A DNA stretch of 64,000 bases, taken from Trichobilharzia szidati. Its lineage: Eukaryota; Platyhelminthes; Trematoda; Strigeidida; Schistosomatidae. Below are positions 46,446 to 58,339 of this stretch, piece by piece (position 1 is the stretch's first letter; every line of letters begins with the position of its first letter). The stretch spans positions 121,091,329 to 121,155,328 of the forward strand of contig OX235271.1 of assembly GCA_944472155.2 (NCBI GenBank), read 5' to 3'. A program made the translations under genes and the position numbers. The notes beneath the pieces were generated by a model, which had not been told where the DNA came from, did no database searches, and was given only the letters and a program-made list of their open reading frames with translations.

Positions 46446-49400
46446 TCAAGATTCTTGTCTTATTGAAGGATTGTATTGATCTAGTTTATGTACGGTCTCC
46501 TGATAACTTTCCAATAAGGTGGCTACTTCTTCTTGCAGTTGGGTTTCGAAATACTTATCAGCAATTTCTTCACATGCTTTTTTCACTGGATTGAAATTAG
46601 AACCACATGGTTTCGGCACCGGAGAAGAGCCACGCATTGCATTTGGTCGAACTCGCTAAATTGATATGTACAAAAGTGAAATTAATCAATAAAAAAATAG
46701 CCACACACATTCAAAAAAGTGTGTCAAACCACTAAAATAGCAGAAAGTTATAAGTGTAAACACACTGAGTCTGAGTAGCAGTTTATATATATACATATAT
46801 ACAGTTTTTCATGTTATGAAATTCCAGAGAATACTGTTTTCATGCTTTCACTTAAGATGCTCCATTGGAGACAGAATAATATCAATGAGGAATCAATAGT
46901 AATCCAAATTACAAAATCGTGGAAAGAATTGACTATAGCAGAGGAATGAAACAAAGTAAACTATTCTAGTAACAGAGTTATGATATAATCAACGATAACA
47001 ACAAGTAACAATTAGACCCGAGTCCTGTTAGTGCTAAAAAATACACCCAAAAAGGCGTAGTTATCTGTGCGTACAATTCATCAGAAAGATATACTTATAT
47101 ATCCATAGATTAAAGCTGTCAATGGAATAAGAACTATATATTGATTAAAGTGTTCCCACTGATACAAACCAATCGGATAATTCATAAATTCAATTTTTAT
47201 CCATTTTTAACACCAAATCAAGCTAGCAGCACATGTTATCAAGCTGTTAAGTTTTAATGAGTATGGCGATACTGAAATGCGATTAGCAGCACAAATGAAT
47301 GCCAAATATGATTATTCGCCCTCAAATACCTTCTGCTTTCACTAAGCCGAAAAATATCAGTAGATAAAGATTGGCCTTAAGGACACGAAATTACTGCGGT
47401 TAAATAACTAACCTGATTGGTTGTATAATGTCGAAGATTTCTTATGAGGACAAAGACTGTCCAACAAAACTAACATCTGGAAGTGATAGCATAAATCGAA
47501 TCGTGAAATACAAAATCTACTTCAGCAACCAATGGCTTGAATTGTCAATTCTAGTTTCAGCCGTCTCTTATCACAGTCGTTCGAGACAGTTATTCACTAG
47601 AATATGGGTAAATTCAAATAAGAGTTACAAATAGAATGAACAAAGTGCCCAGGACTTTAACGATAACCACTGACAAACAGTTACTGTCATAAATCTGACT
47701 ATTAGTTTAAAAAAAATTTAGGAACACATGAATGTTTATCTATAAACTAAACAAGAGTACAAGATACCTGGAAATGAGCTGCAGTGCGTTTAGTAAGTGC
47801 ATCAGAAAAGGATTTTACACATTCTGGTGAGCGAGGCAACAAAAACAGTCGAAGAATCTCATATACTCTTCGACTCTGGTAACGATTTAACTTCAGCTTT
47901 GTTCTCGCTAATTCTCGGAAGCGTATTGCAGATGATTTTTCATCATTACTTTGTCCATTCTTGATTTTATTAAGGTGTGAGATAGTCTGTATTACTTCCG
48001 GAGTTTCAAGACAGCGTTTGCAATCCAAAAAGTCTCTTATACTTTGGAAGTTAGGTGATGGATCTTCAACTGTAAAGATATGAAGAAAGTAATAAGGGAA
48101 TTATATACGTACGACTCTAACGACAATTAACTACTTAGTGATTAAAAAGTTCTCAACCTAGCATACACCTACAATTTTATTCATTTATATTTCAACAGGT
48201 TTTGTCATGAGATACAAAGTTTATCCATGAATGTGTAGTAGTTTGAGATTAAACAAGTAATATTGGGAAATAACCACCAATAGGATTATTGCATCGAATA
48301 CCTGGTGACTAGTTTTGGACACCAGATGACTGCTTAATATTCTTTAAAAGACTTAACGTTAAAAATTTAGCGTGATTCAAACCTAGATCCACCAGCTGAG
48401 GTCTGTGCAGCCAGGTAATGAAAATAAAACATGTAGTTCAGAGAAGTGGCTCATTTCGGCGAATTCACTTTCTTTAACTGCGCAATCATATTTTTATACA
48501 TTTTTTCTCACGAATGAGGGCAGTAACATAAACGATGAGTTGTCACAAACATAGTTTTGAACATTAGCCAATGCATACGAGTTGAATAAGTATACTGGAG
48601 TTACGCAACAAGATGGTTAATTTAGTGAGTTGTAATCAGGATGCACATAGAAACGAAGGAGAACCTAGAATTAGGTAAGTCATAAAGAAATACAAGAGCT
48701 AGAAAAAAAACAAAAATCAAGTCAACACTTTTGTTACTGCCCTCTTTCGTGAGACAAAAATTGTATGTAAATGAGGCTCTACAGCTGCAGAGAATGAATT
48801 CACCGAGAAGAGCTTCTTCGTTGAACTACATGTTTCGTTTTCATTAATGACTGGATGGGGACTATTCATGAACTAAAAACCAGCCAGGTAGCATCACTGG
48901 CTCTCACACAATGGGTGCATTTCACTGCCAGCTGTATGTAAATGCCTTTGGTTATTAAATGATTCTTAATTTCTTCCATTGGATATGCATACTTATGTAC
49001 TGATGCGGTAAGAGATGAAATTGCCAAGGTGCACGCCATTTTATGTAGGACAGTCTTCCTTCCGTACATGTCGATACTCATCTTTAAAAATATTTGCCTG
49101 TTTCGCAAGCAATATAATCTTTATCTGATTAAAAATCTGTTGGAGAGCTATGAGGAATATCAATATCAACTCAGCTAAAAATATCAGGAAGAGATTCCAG
49201 TAAAGTTTCAGACACACAGACGGAAGAGAAACCTAGAAGAATGCCCACTTCAAATTTATGGAAAGAATATTATAGGATAGCTAGTAGTACTGTCCGTAAA
49301 CAGTAATTATAATAGTTAATTTCAGCATACCATCTTAGATCACAACTCTTAGTTTAGAATTAAGACTCCTTGCTTAGAAAAGGTACCTACTGATTAGAAT

Positions 49401-52400
49401 GAAGGCTGTCTCGGCAAACTACCAATCTACGGCAACTTCGGCTTCTGCAAGAACTGGTGTGGAATCATGCTCTTATACCCCAAGAAGTAAAATACTAAGC
49501 TGCGACATCTTGGAGAGAATAAAAGATGCACTGGATACAGAACCCCACCAACCGAAACAAGCTGGATTCAGTAAAGGCAAATCATGTGCTGATTGATTCC
49601 AAATCTAAGCATTCATCGAACGAAGCACAGAATGACAGTGAAATCTCTCTCTATGTCAATTTCATCGACTGTGAAGAGGTCTTTGACTGCGTTGACCGCG
49701 AAGTAATTTGGAAACTCCTTCAACACTATAGAATGCAGTGTCCGAATATTTTGAACATCATTCAACAGCTGGCTATATGGCAATGCCACGTGTCAGGTGA
49801 TCCACAACGGAAAACTCAGCAAAGACTTTGAAGTGAATACACGAGTAAAACAAGGCTGTCTACTACCACCAATAATATTCCTAATTGTGATGGACTGGAT
49901 CATGTGGCAGACCGTGGGTAGAGAAAAGGCAGGAATACGATGAACCACCGATAATAAGACTAAAAGATCTGGATTTCTCGGATGATTTATGCCTAATATG
50001 ACATAGACTCGAAGACGTGTAAGCAAAAACCAACAAACTAGCTGCAGAAGCAGTGAAGATAGGAGTCTAAGTGAACATGGACAAGACGGAAATGATGACA
50101 GTAACCAACCAACAGCAACAACAACCAGCACCAATCAACATCAACGGGAGAAGTTCGAAACAGGTCACTTTCTTCAATTATCTAGGAAGCTTCTTTTCAA
50201 CAACAGGCGGCCGCACAGATGATGACGAAGCCAGATTCGGAAAGGCGAGATAAACCTTCATCACTCTGAATTCAGTTTGGAAATCTTCTGCACTCAGCCT
50301 CAGGAACAAACTTGGGATTTTCAACACAAATGCCAAGTCAGTTAGTCTTTCTATATGGGCGAGACTTTCAGTGCGTGTCACGAAAGTCATTTCCAACAGG
50401 TCACTGCGGACTTTTACCAACAGCTGCCCTCACAGGCCTATATTGAAGATGGAATCACCAGCCAGAAAGAATTAGCAACAGGAAACTCTGGGGACGAAAG
50501 AACCAATCAAGAGGCTTTTGCTCAACAAATATGTCGAAGGATATGGAGATGGAATGGGCACACACTGAGGAGACCGTCGAATGACATCGCGCGTCAGGCC
50601 ATCGCTAGAGTGGAATCAATCCGAATAGGAAACGACGAGTTTTCCTGTGACCCATGTGTGACATGGAGAAGATCGCATGAAGAGGAGATGAGAGCTTATG
50701 GGCAATCGTACGGCCATCTGAAGAAGACCGCAGAGAATAGGATGAAGTGGAGATGTGCTTCTGAAGCCCTATATTCCACTCGGAACTGACAGGACTAATA
50801 ATAATGGAGTAATATCGATGAAGTCACTTTAAGTAGGTAAAAGCAATGTAAACGGTATAGTCCTGGGAGTTATCATTGTTTAAATTCAACTAAAGGCACT
50901 CAATAATTAGAGGTCGCGTTACCAATAAAGAATATGGTGGATTATTCATAAAATGGTAGAAATATTCGTGTAAAACGTTAATTATTGTGCCGATAACACT
51001 GTCTGAAGTATTGTTAGCTGTAGGCGGCTCACTACAGCAGTTAGTATGCACTTAAACGTGCAAAGAAGTATTATTACTTCAACAGTAAACAGCAGCAGGT
51101 AATTTCAGTCCATACGCTGTTGGGAGCCAGAACAGTGGCAAAATAATTCATATAAAATTGCAACTTAAGCATGCAGGAGCTGAAGACTAGAGTCATATGG
51201 GTCAGTGAGATTATAAATACAACCATCACGGCATTCTCATTATTTCTAAAATTACAAGACTTATTGGCGCTGTAGAGGTAATCGTTGGGATTTGACTATT
51301 GACATGAAGGGAATATTCCACAATTGGCCCTAAGAATATGCCAAAGAGAAAGCATGAAGTTGTCTGTGAAGCATTTATAGGGCTCGATGCCAATAAGGTT
51401 TTCAGGTATTTTGAGATTATTATTTTGATTCGTCAGATATTTACTCTCTTTATCATCATCCAGAAAATCAAATACTAGCTAAAATGGCGAGAAAAGGAGT
51501 CAATGGACAGCAGGGCAGAAAAAGGAACGAGGGGTCCTCAAGGATTAACTTGTAAATATACGCATACATTCGCTTTATGTAGGGACAATGATTCCTGTCT
51601 ACTTACCAACTGGTTATGTTATGCTGACTTCTATAATGCCTGTATGATACAAAGTTTACGTCCTGTCTCTAAAAGTTTTCGTATGTTCTTCCAATAATAC
51701 CAACATTGATTAGTGGAGTTTGTGACACTCATACACTTAGTAGAAAAAGTATATCTCTGTGGAGTGGAAAAGGTGTAAGAGTCAGACAGAAGAGAAAAAT
51801 GTCATTTTGAGGAGCCTGGTGACTGAGACGAATACTGGGAGTGTGTTTGTGTTACGCAAATTAGCTGGCGGTTTTTTCCCAACAACTGAAAACTCTGAAA
51901 CTGAAATCTCTTTGCAATTTGATGTATGGGTGATTATCCGCGACTCTGCCAGCCATTTCAACTAATTTATCACAACAACCTGAGTTTCTCAGCATATTAA
52001 GAACCTATCAGAGACCACCATGGCCGAAGCTTATGTGATGAGACGCTGATACTTCATTAGATATTATTATGGTTTTCAACATACTAGTCGAATTAGAAAT
52101 CTATGAAATGACAAAAAAACTACAACCATTTAATGATAATTGAAAATGATTTACTGATAATGTTATTTCTACTTCTTACTTAACAGCAAAGTACAAACAC
52201 CAACCTCACCTGCAATATCAATAACATTCCACATGGGCACGAAATCGCGGTAGAATGTTTCTAAAAGTTGTGTGGCATGGCCACTGTTTCGAAAAGGTGG
52301 GAGAATCAGAATTTGGCTAACTCGTGGACGAAGATTTCTCGGATAAGCATAAAACTTGTAAATAGTCATATAACCAATAAAAGCATATTTCGATTTGCCG

Positions 52401-53192
52401 TCGGCCTTCGGGTCGACATTTTCGTAACTAGAAAATGAAGCCATTTAGAAAAAAGGTGGTGATTTACATCATATAATAACACCATTGAATATCATCAGTA
52501 GGTATAGCGGATGCGCCGTCTATGAAAAACAGAATGAAGGATTCCATTCGTTTGTGATACTCGAGAAATTCCTCAAAACCAGGCATACCATGTTCGATGA
52601 AAAATATAGAAAACTTCTTTGGACATTTGTCTGAAAGGTATATATATCAAATAATGTCTGACGCACCTTTAGCAATTTCATAACTGTGTCTATGGGTCCC
52701 ATGTGGTGTGAAGTGGGACTCTTCGTCAATTTTCTTGGTGAAATCAGTAAGATCCTTACTGACATCATAAGTGTACACACTAGATAACATGTGCATAATA
52801 TCATCAGGCTGCAACATAACAGACAATATTTATGTAATAAAACAATCTTACCATAACGCCTTTAGAAAGTTCAGGATTAACTTTCGACGAATAAGAAATA
52901 TCGATATATGTAGATAAAAAGCCTGGTGTGTAATAAATATCAATCTTGAGGTTTCGGTATCCGAATATCTGCTCGCTAAGATTATCATGAACAACGACTT
53001 AAGATTTACTAACCTCTCACCAAATATCTGGTGAGTGAACTCGGGATTAAATCCTTGTACAGAATTTATAGCTTCTTTGTTATCAACTATTTGCAAAATT
53101 AAACAGATGATGAACTTGCCTAATTTAAATTGGATAACGTCACAAGCATTCGCACGATAGTCATCAAGAATTCTTGAACGCAAGTCCTCCAT
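46446..53192 (-). CDS. HAT1: Histone acetyltransferase type B catalytic subunit, 8 exons
   Basis: HAT1 acetylates newly made histone H4 (Lys5/Lys12) using acetyl-CoA, normally with an RbAp46/48 partner. Exons (minus): 53192-53120, 53086-53014, 52975-52852, 52808-52667, 52630-52468, 52427-52210, 48069-47768, 46655-46446. They sum to 1305 nt, or 434 residues plus TGA; human HAT1 has about 419. An in-frame TGA at 53207-53205 supports the start. Co-linear blocks: FNPEFTHQIFGE (near 36-47), EQIFGYRNLKIDIYY (near 51), FLEYHKRMESFILFF (159-173), GYMTIYKFYAYP (210-221), RPRVSQILILPPFRNSGHA (225-243) with the acetyl-CoA loop RNSGHA, acidic pair EDP at 266-268, and RRVYEILRLFLLP in exon 7. The first and sixth junctions fall inside codons and restore the family sequence (KLVD; DIAVEDP). 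The gene is intact. Confidence 0.95.
46656..48069 (-). other. HAT1 exon 7 and intron 7
   Basis: Exon 7 (48069-47768) encodes EDPSPNF, FRELARTKLKLNRYQSRRVY and EILRLFLLP, the C-terminal helical part of HAT1. Intron 7 (47767-46656, GT-AG, 1112 nt) holds nothing recognisable apart from an AT run near 46782-46802. Confidence 0.8.
48415..48850. repeat. Long inverted repeat inside HAT1 intron 6
   Basis: 48415-48543 and the reverse complement of 48725-48850 align over about 125 nt, including ACATGTAGTTCA, CGGNGAATTCA, CTCACGAA and GAGGGCAGTAACA. The spacer is about 180 nt. The outer part is related to the 235-bp dispersed repeat (29418, 44436). It probably derives from a PLE pseudo-LTR pair with the body lost. 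Confidence 0.7.
49390..50795 (+). pseudogene. RTE-2 relic, antisense in HAT1 intron 6
   Basis: Plus-strand reading matches RTE-2: KQAGFSKGKSCAD near 49560, LYVNFIDCEEVFDCVDREVI (about 49650-49710), KQGCLLPPIIFLIVMDWIMW near 49850-49905, LDFSDDLCLI near 49970 (FSDD for FADD), INGRSSKQVTFFNYLGSFFS near 50140-50195, and the C-terminal HTLRRPSNDIARQAI and SEALYSTRN near 50570-50785. Frameshifts and stops make it dead. It lies opposite to HAT1 transcription. Confidence 0.85.
50796..52200. other. HAT1 intron 6, proximal part
   Basis: Intronic sequence between exon 6 and the RTE-2 relic. Short frames (51503-51697, 51759-51965) have no recognised content. Confidence 0.5.
52428..53119 (-). other. HAT1 micro-intron cluster (introns 1-5)
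   Basis: Introns at 53119-53087 (33 nt), 53013-52976 (38), 52851-52809 (43), 52666-52631 (36) and 52467-52428 (40). Introns 2-5 start GT and end AG. Intron 1 starts GCAAGT and ends ATAG, and is a multiple of three without a stop. Removing it restores the family KLV(D/R) reading; keeping it would add 11 unmatched residues. Tiny 5' introns are typical of schistosome genes. Confidence 0.85.
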
Positions 53193-53207
53193 GTTATATA
53201 CACGTCA

Positions 53208-54959
53208 GAAGCTAACAATTCATAACAGAAATACGAGATTATAAGAATTTAAAATGTTGAGTTATGATGATACATCAAAAATAATAACATATTTCACAAG
53301 GCTTAGACATTACGGCGTGCGTCACAGAAGAGGCAAAGAGAAGAAAGAAAAAGGTATCTAAAGAGCAACAGATGAAGCAACCTGTCATTTTTAACAAGTA
53401 TGTTCAAGGGAATTTACATTGTATTACTTCCAATAATAGAAAATTGCATCGCAATCACAAAGGATTTCGATTCTGAGCTATCTGACATCTCAAGACACTG
53501 AGTCGCATGACCTTTTAGATCTTACCCAGGAAGTCGTTACTCACCAACAATTGTTAATCCAAAGCAACTTTCTTCCAACCCATGTCATCAGGTGGCCACC
53601 TCTCCACTAATTTCAACTAGTCTTAGAGCTGGCAAACAGTGAGCAGCATGAAAACGGATGGGCCGACATTCATAACACACGTTTGAGCTACTGAAGCCAA
53701 TGTTCAAAGATAATATCACCTATTGTAGGACTTTCACTTTTGCTAAACATGCGTGACTAAACCTTACAACCAGTTGGAATGACACGCAGTGCTACAGAGA
53801 TAGTGATGCACGAAGACAGTGGTTGAATATCCTCAACTCGGATAGCTCAGATTCCATATAGGTAAACCGAGATTGTATGCATCAGAGCACGCTGAACCTA
53901 ACCTTCGTACGTAGAAGTTATATAGCGACGTCAGAAGTGACTCAAATGCTACATACTTTTCCATACATTACTAGTACTCACACAAGTGCGTAGATACACA
54001 AATTTTCTGATTACTCCCAACGCTTCGCCTAAAAGGTGAGTGAAAGCAAAAATTAATATTTCACAGTGTATTTGCATCAAGACTCCATCAGTACTTCATT
54101 CAGAGCGATGTAAATTTTCGAATGAGATGATGCATGTCTTCACCTGCTTAAATTCTTTTTTAATCTTAATGGTGCACATTGGTTCAAGAACACTATCTTA
54201 CGTATTATAATAAGGGTAGTATCTTACAGACTATAAGGTATCTATGTATTTGAAAAAACTGAGAAAATTAACATAGTTTCTGAAATGACGGAGGTTTGAG
54301 GTTCATGTGGACGTTCTTTTGGTGTTGTGGTAAGTGAGATGATCGTACTGTAAAGTTCTTAATGTTCTATCATAAACACCGAAATGAAGCTGAGGACATA
54401 AAAAATCCAAGACAAATACACCCTGCTAAAATAATTTCATCGATAGGTGTACTAAAGTAGTAACTAGCACCTTAAAGGTAGTATTTCTGCCTCACATTGA
54501 CTCCCTGCTTTCTCTTTTTCCGTAATTCTTCTATCAAACCCAGTAAGTCTAGTGACATTACACAGACTGGAATGTCCTTTCACCTAATTTAGTTTGAGCA
54601 AATAGTACTGCTAACTATAAATTCGCGGATTCCAAGCCTTGTCCTGTATATCAAAAGTTTATCATCCAAGCAATTTCCTAACCTTTACACAATAGATGAT
54701 GTTATTAGTTAATTTGACGAACACTTATGTCTTTACAGAATCGGACTATTTACTGATTTATTACTGAATAAGCCTACAAAAATGATACTGTCGTTGAATA
54801 TATATTTTAAAACAGCAAAATGACCGGATTAGTTATCAGCGAATAAAGACTGAGTTACATCTGTCCTCAATGGCCTTATATCTTTTGAATCCCAATCAAG
54901 TGACGGACGCCATTGGCAAACTGCGTTTCTGGAAGCTACGTGGACTTTCGCGCACCTAG
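53208..54959. other. HAT1 upstream region, no gene recognised
   Basis: Upstream of the HAT1 start lies TGTTATGAATTGTTAG (53225-53210, minus), which could be a splice-acceptor-like site for a 5' UTR intron or spliced leader; this is speculation. The remainder to 54959 has no coding motif I can assign. Confidence 0.45.
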
Positions 54960-55865
54960 ATGCATTGTCTGTCTGTTTTCGACATAGAACTTTGCATCGA
55001 TGTGCAGCAGTTCAATTCGCCACACTCCATGTAGCACACAAAGCAAGAGAAGAAAGTAAAAAGAAATGCAAAATAGAGACAGTAGACAGAGATATGAAAC
55101 AAAAGGAATAGTAATAACGAAGAACAATATAGTTTACTTGGAAATTATAGGTCACAAGGAGTGGATGTATCTGCGCCATTGAAAGATTTTGAGCCATATC
55201 CAGCCATTGGTTTTTACCTTCCCGAGGACCCCAACCAGACAGTAGTCTACACCTTTCTACGTGACTGGCTCGCTTAAACTAACTGTTGTGGGTTTCATTG
55301 ACTGATGCCATGTTTTGGTTTGACCACCACTAACTCTTTTCAAGCCTGACCCTATATCAGCTAACATTGCCCGTCGAGGAAGGCGATGGCTAGGCTGACT
55401 TGCGCAACACATGTCCTAATCATCTCAGTCGATGCAGCTTCACAGCCTCGTCGACTGATTTCCCCGCTTACCTAGCACTCGACCGATGCCTAACATCAGT
55501 ACTGCTTACCCTACTATACCACTTCACATGGGAGATGGAACGCAGGCACCTATGACCAAAGGCAGCTGGTCTTTTCATGTCTCCCACTCTCAATGGCCAG
55601 GTCTCACAGCCACTAAGGAGGACGGAACAGACTGCTGAGTACACACACCCTTAAGTCGATAGCCATCTACGATTTCACATCTACGCCAGAGAGGGCGTAA
55701 ACTGGCGTATGCGAAACGAGCCTTCTGTATCCGTGCTGAGATCTTGTCAGCGATCAACCCGTTGGGGCTGATGCACCACCCAAATAAGTGGTCAACGTGT
55801 TCTACTACTTCACTCCCTATTTCTAAGCCAGGAGTTAATGTAGTCCAGTCCTGTGGCTCGATACA
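54960..55865 (-). pseudogene. RTE-1 C-terminal end and 3' UTR, 5' truncated
   Basis: The minus strand matches RTE-1 2240-2968 and then, without interruption, 5737-5930. Coding blocks include EVVEHVDHLFG, SPNGLIADKISARIQKARFA and the WPLRVGDMK region (about 55690-55560). A 61-63 codon minus frame at 55197-54936 is 3' UTR. This copy defines the uninterrupted RTE-1 3' UTR. Confidence 0.8.
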
Positions 55866-56129
55866 TTCCGCTGAAAAGCTAGAATGATGACCTTGGCAAA
55901 ATCTTCACGCAAAAAAACACACAAAGCTTACGAAAGTACCGCAAAGCCTGGAATTTGTAACGCACAAGTACGATGAGAAGCTGTAGTTGCATCATTTGAC
56001 CATTAGGAACTGCTTCAGCTCTTTTGAGGAACTGGTATATAGGAGGCCTGGTACCAAAAAGTGGTAGTACGTGAGGTAGTCTGGAGGCACACATCCTCTA
56101 ATGAAGATACTGACAGAATGCAGCCTTCT

Positions 56130-56870
56130 AAACACCCTGAGCAGAAATCTCAGTTCGTATGTGATATAAAATAATGCTGCAGGACTGACTTAAACCGTCT
56201 CCTTGTCTAAGAATGGGTAGTCAAATTGCTGAGTGTGCAGACCACTTCACTAATTCGGGAAGTTGCATCAACCAAGGTAGACTAATTACCGAAGAAATCT
56301 CGACCCGAATATAAAAGTGCCGTGTGGCATTAGCCAACCTACGCCGTCTCTGGCACAGAGGTGATTTTAGGCTATCCACCAAAGGGTGTGTACTGAGTGG
56401 CAGTTTGCTCCGTTCTTTTGCAGCTGAGACGTCTTCTTTTCAAACGGAAGATATGGAGGGACTATTTGTCTAAGTATCTGTATTGTCTGCTGTGATATGG
56501 TATAATATGGCCAGTGATATTTAGATCAGATGTAGTGTTAAGTAAGGAGGGGAAGTCAATCGATGAGGTTGTGAGACTGCAACGACTAAGACACCTGTTA
56601 CGTATGTCAAACCATCGCTCTCTTTATTAAGCAAAGTAAGCTGCCACAAAATTAAGTTGGAAAAAAGTTAGTCGTAGTCAGATCAAAAAACGTCACCAAC
56701 CCATGAATATTTTAATTGTTGTTCTGAACAAAGTATAGTGTGCAGTGCCTGGTTAGCGTCATTCAGACGCTTAGAACCAATGGCTGGAGAATGTTGGTGA
56801 CATGACCAGAAATTGTCTTTAGGGAGTAGATGCATTTACTTTTGATGAACTCCTAGATCTATTAATATCT
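56130..56870 (+). pseudogene. RTE-1-family C-terminal fragment, plus
   Basis: 5'-truncated RTE-1 relative. Shared blocks include GTTGCATCAACC with LITEEIS near 56280, the CRVALANLRRLWHRGDF part near 56330, the GVVLSKEGKSIDEVVRL part near 56540, and a final segment ending at ATGCATTTACTTTTGATGAA. Its 3' UTR differs from the 54960 copy. It lies head to head with 55865-54960. Confidence 0.75.
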
Positions 56871-58339
56871 CATTTCCCATGGAAAAATTCTTCCTTCAGT
56901 ACATTTGCATTCATTAGAGTTTCTCAACACTTTCGCTTTCTTCACTTACATTTATGTGCGTGTTTCTGAAGTTTAGCATCTTGAGCTGCTGCTCTTTTGT
57001 AAAAAGCTCTACATTGAAAATTCAGACGGTTTAGTCTAAACGTATTATTCCACTTTAGCATACAATGTGGTACAAAGTAAGATGAGGTTAGCGGCTAAAA
57101 TCTAACCCATAGTATTTGCCTATTACTTGGGAAATGTGAACTTGGAAATTTGTTCGCAGTCTGATCAACCAACAGTCTGCTAGTTTATATAGAATAGCTT
57201 AATACTGAGCAACGTTGCGTAAGTTAACTAATTGCCGAACTCTTGAAAATCTCGTCATTGTTTCCCTTATCTCATATTGGACTTATATTGAAGTCTGAAA
57301 GTCTTTCGTTTTGCTTGTTGCTACACATTCCACTGTCAAGAAACCAGATCTACCATGGATTTCAGCAATCCACAGGTTGACTCTAGGAAAATCACCCACC
57401 CCGAACACCCAGTCTGTAGAGAACTGGTGAACACATATCTCTTTGGATCAGATAACAATGTTTCTTGTAGTGAGAGTGATGAGATCTATTCAAGTTATTT
57501 AACAATAACTGACAGTTCCATGCAGTTGACAATGAGGCACAATTAATGTGTGAATGCTAGTGACTCACTCTGGTCACCCAAACCTTGGTAAGCGAAGTGT
57601 GAACGTAAGATCAACCAACTGGTTAAAAGTTGAGCCTACTTCAGAAATTACTCACTACAGAAAGAGTCAGTTTAGAATTTGCAAGCGATACTTCAGCAAT
57701 ATTTGCTCGGGTAGATAAAACAATCTCAGTCTTACAAAGCTTCAGCTAATAAGTTGTATGAAGTCTTGAGATACAGAATCGCATCACGTGTAGCTTGAGC
57801 CCCAGAATTAAGTTTACCTAATTAAAATAAATGAAACAGCTGATGCCAAATTATGCATCAGATGAAACAAACAGAAAAGTAAAACCACTTTATATTTACT
57901 CTAAGTACCTATCTGCCTTATGTTGAGAAAGTGTAAGACTCACCTGTAAGTTTCAAACGCACTCTCTTTAAACCTTAAGGTCAATCAACAGCACACTAAA
58001 ACGCTCAGCCTGTCCACCTAAAGGAGTCAGTTGAATGACATTTTACTCCATCTTACAGTTGAAAGAATCACGACGATGAACTGAAGTAAGTCACTCGCAG
58101 TGTGTATTTCGGAAATATTATCCGAAATGAGGAGGGAAGACTTAGAAAATATCCCTAATATTCAGGTTCAGATTTATTGGTTGAGGATGGAAAACTTGGC
58201 GCCTATGTTAATCCTTTTCTAGTAAATTTCTGTGCTTGTCCAGACCCTTCTTGGATGAATCAGTTGAGTTTGCAGACACCACTTCTTCTGGGAGTCGGTT
58301 CCAAGAGTTTATGACTAGGTGAGAGAACCAGTATTCCAC
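56871..58339. other. Unassigned, with a possible retroelement ORF1 relic
   Basis: A plus frame at 57355-57546 opens MDFSNPQVDSRKITHPEHPV and is acidic. Just downstream the frames give CERKINQLVKS near 57595 and ANKLYEVLRYRIASRVA near 57745, which looks coiled-coil-like. Together this could be a decayed ORF1 of a non-LTR element, but I cannot name it. It may also be host sequence. Confidence 0.35.

Noticed and set aside
46782..46802. AT-rich tandem runs (also 25674-25700 and 39744-39760)
   Set aside because: Ordinary dinucleotide microsatellites with no further structure.
53193..53225. Spliced-leader acceptor upstream of HAT1
   Set aside because: The site looks like a short acceptor, but AT-rich sequence gives many such matches and no transcript evidence is available.
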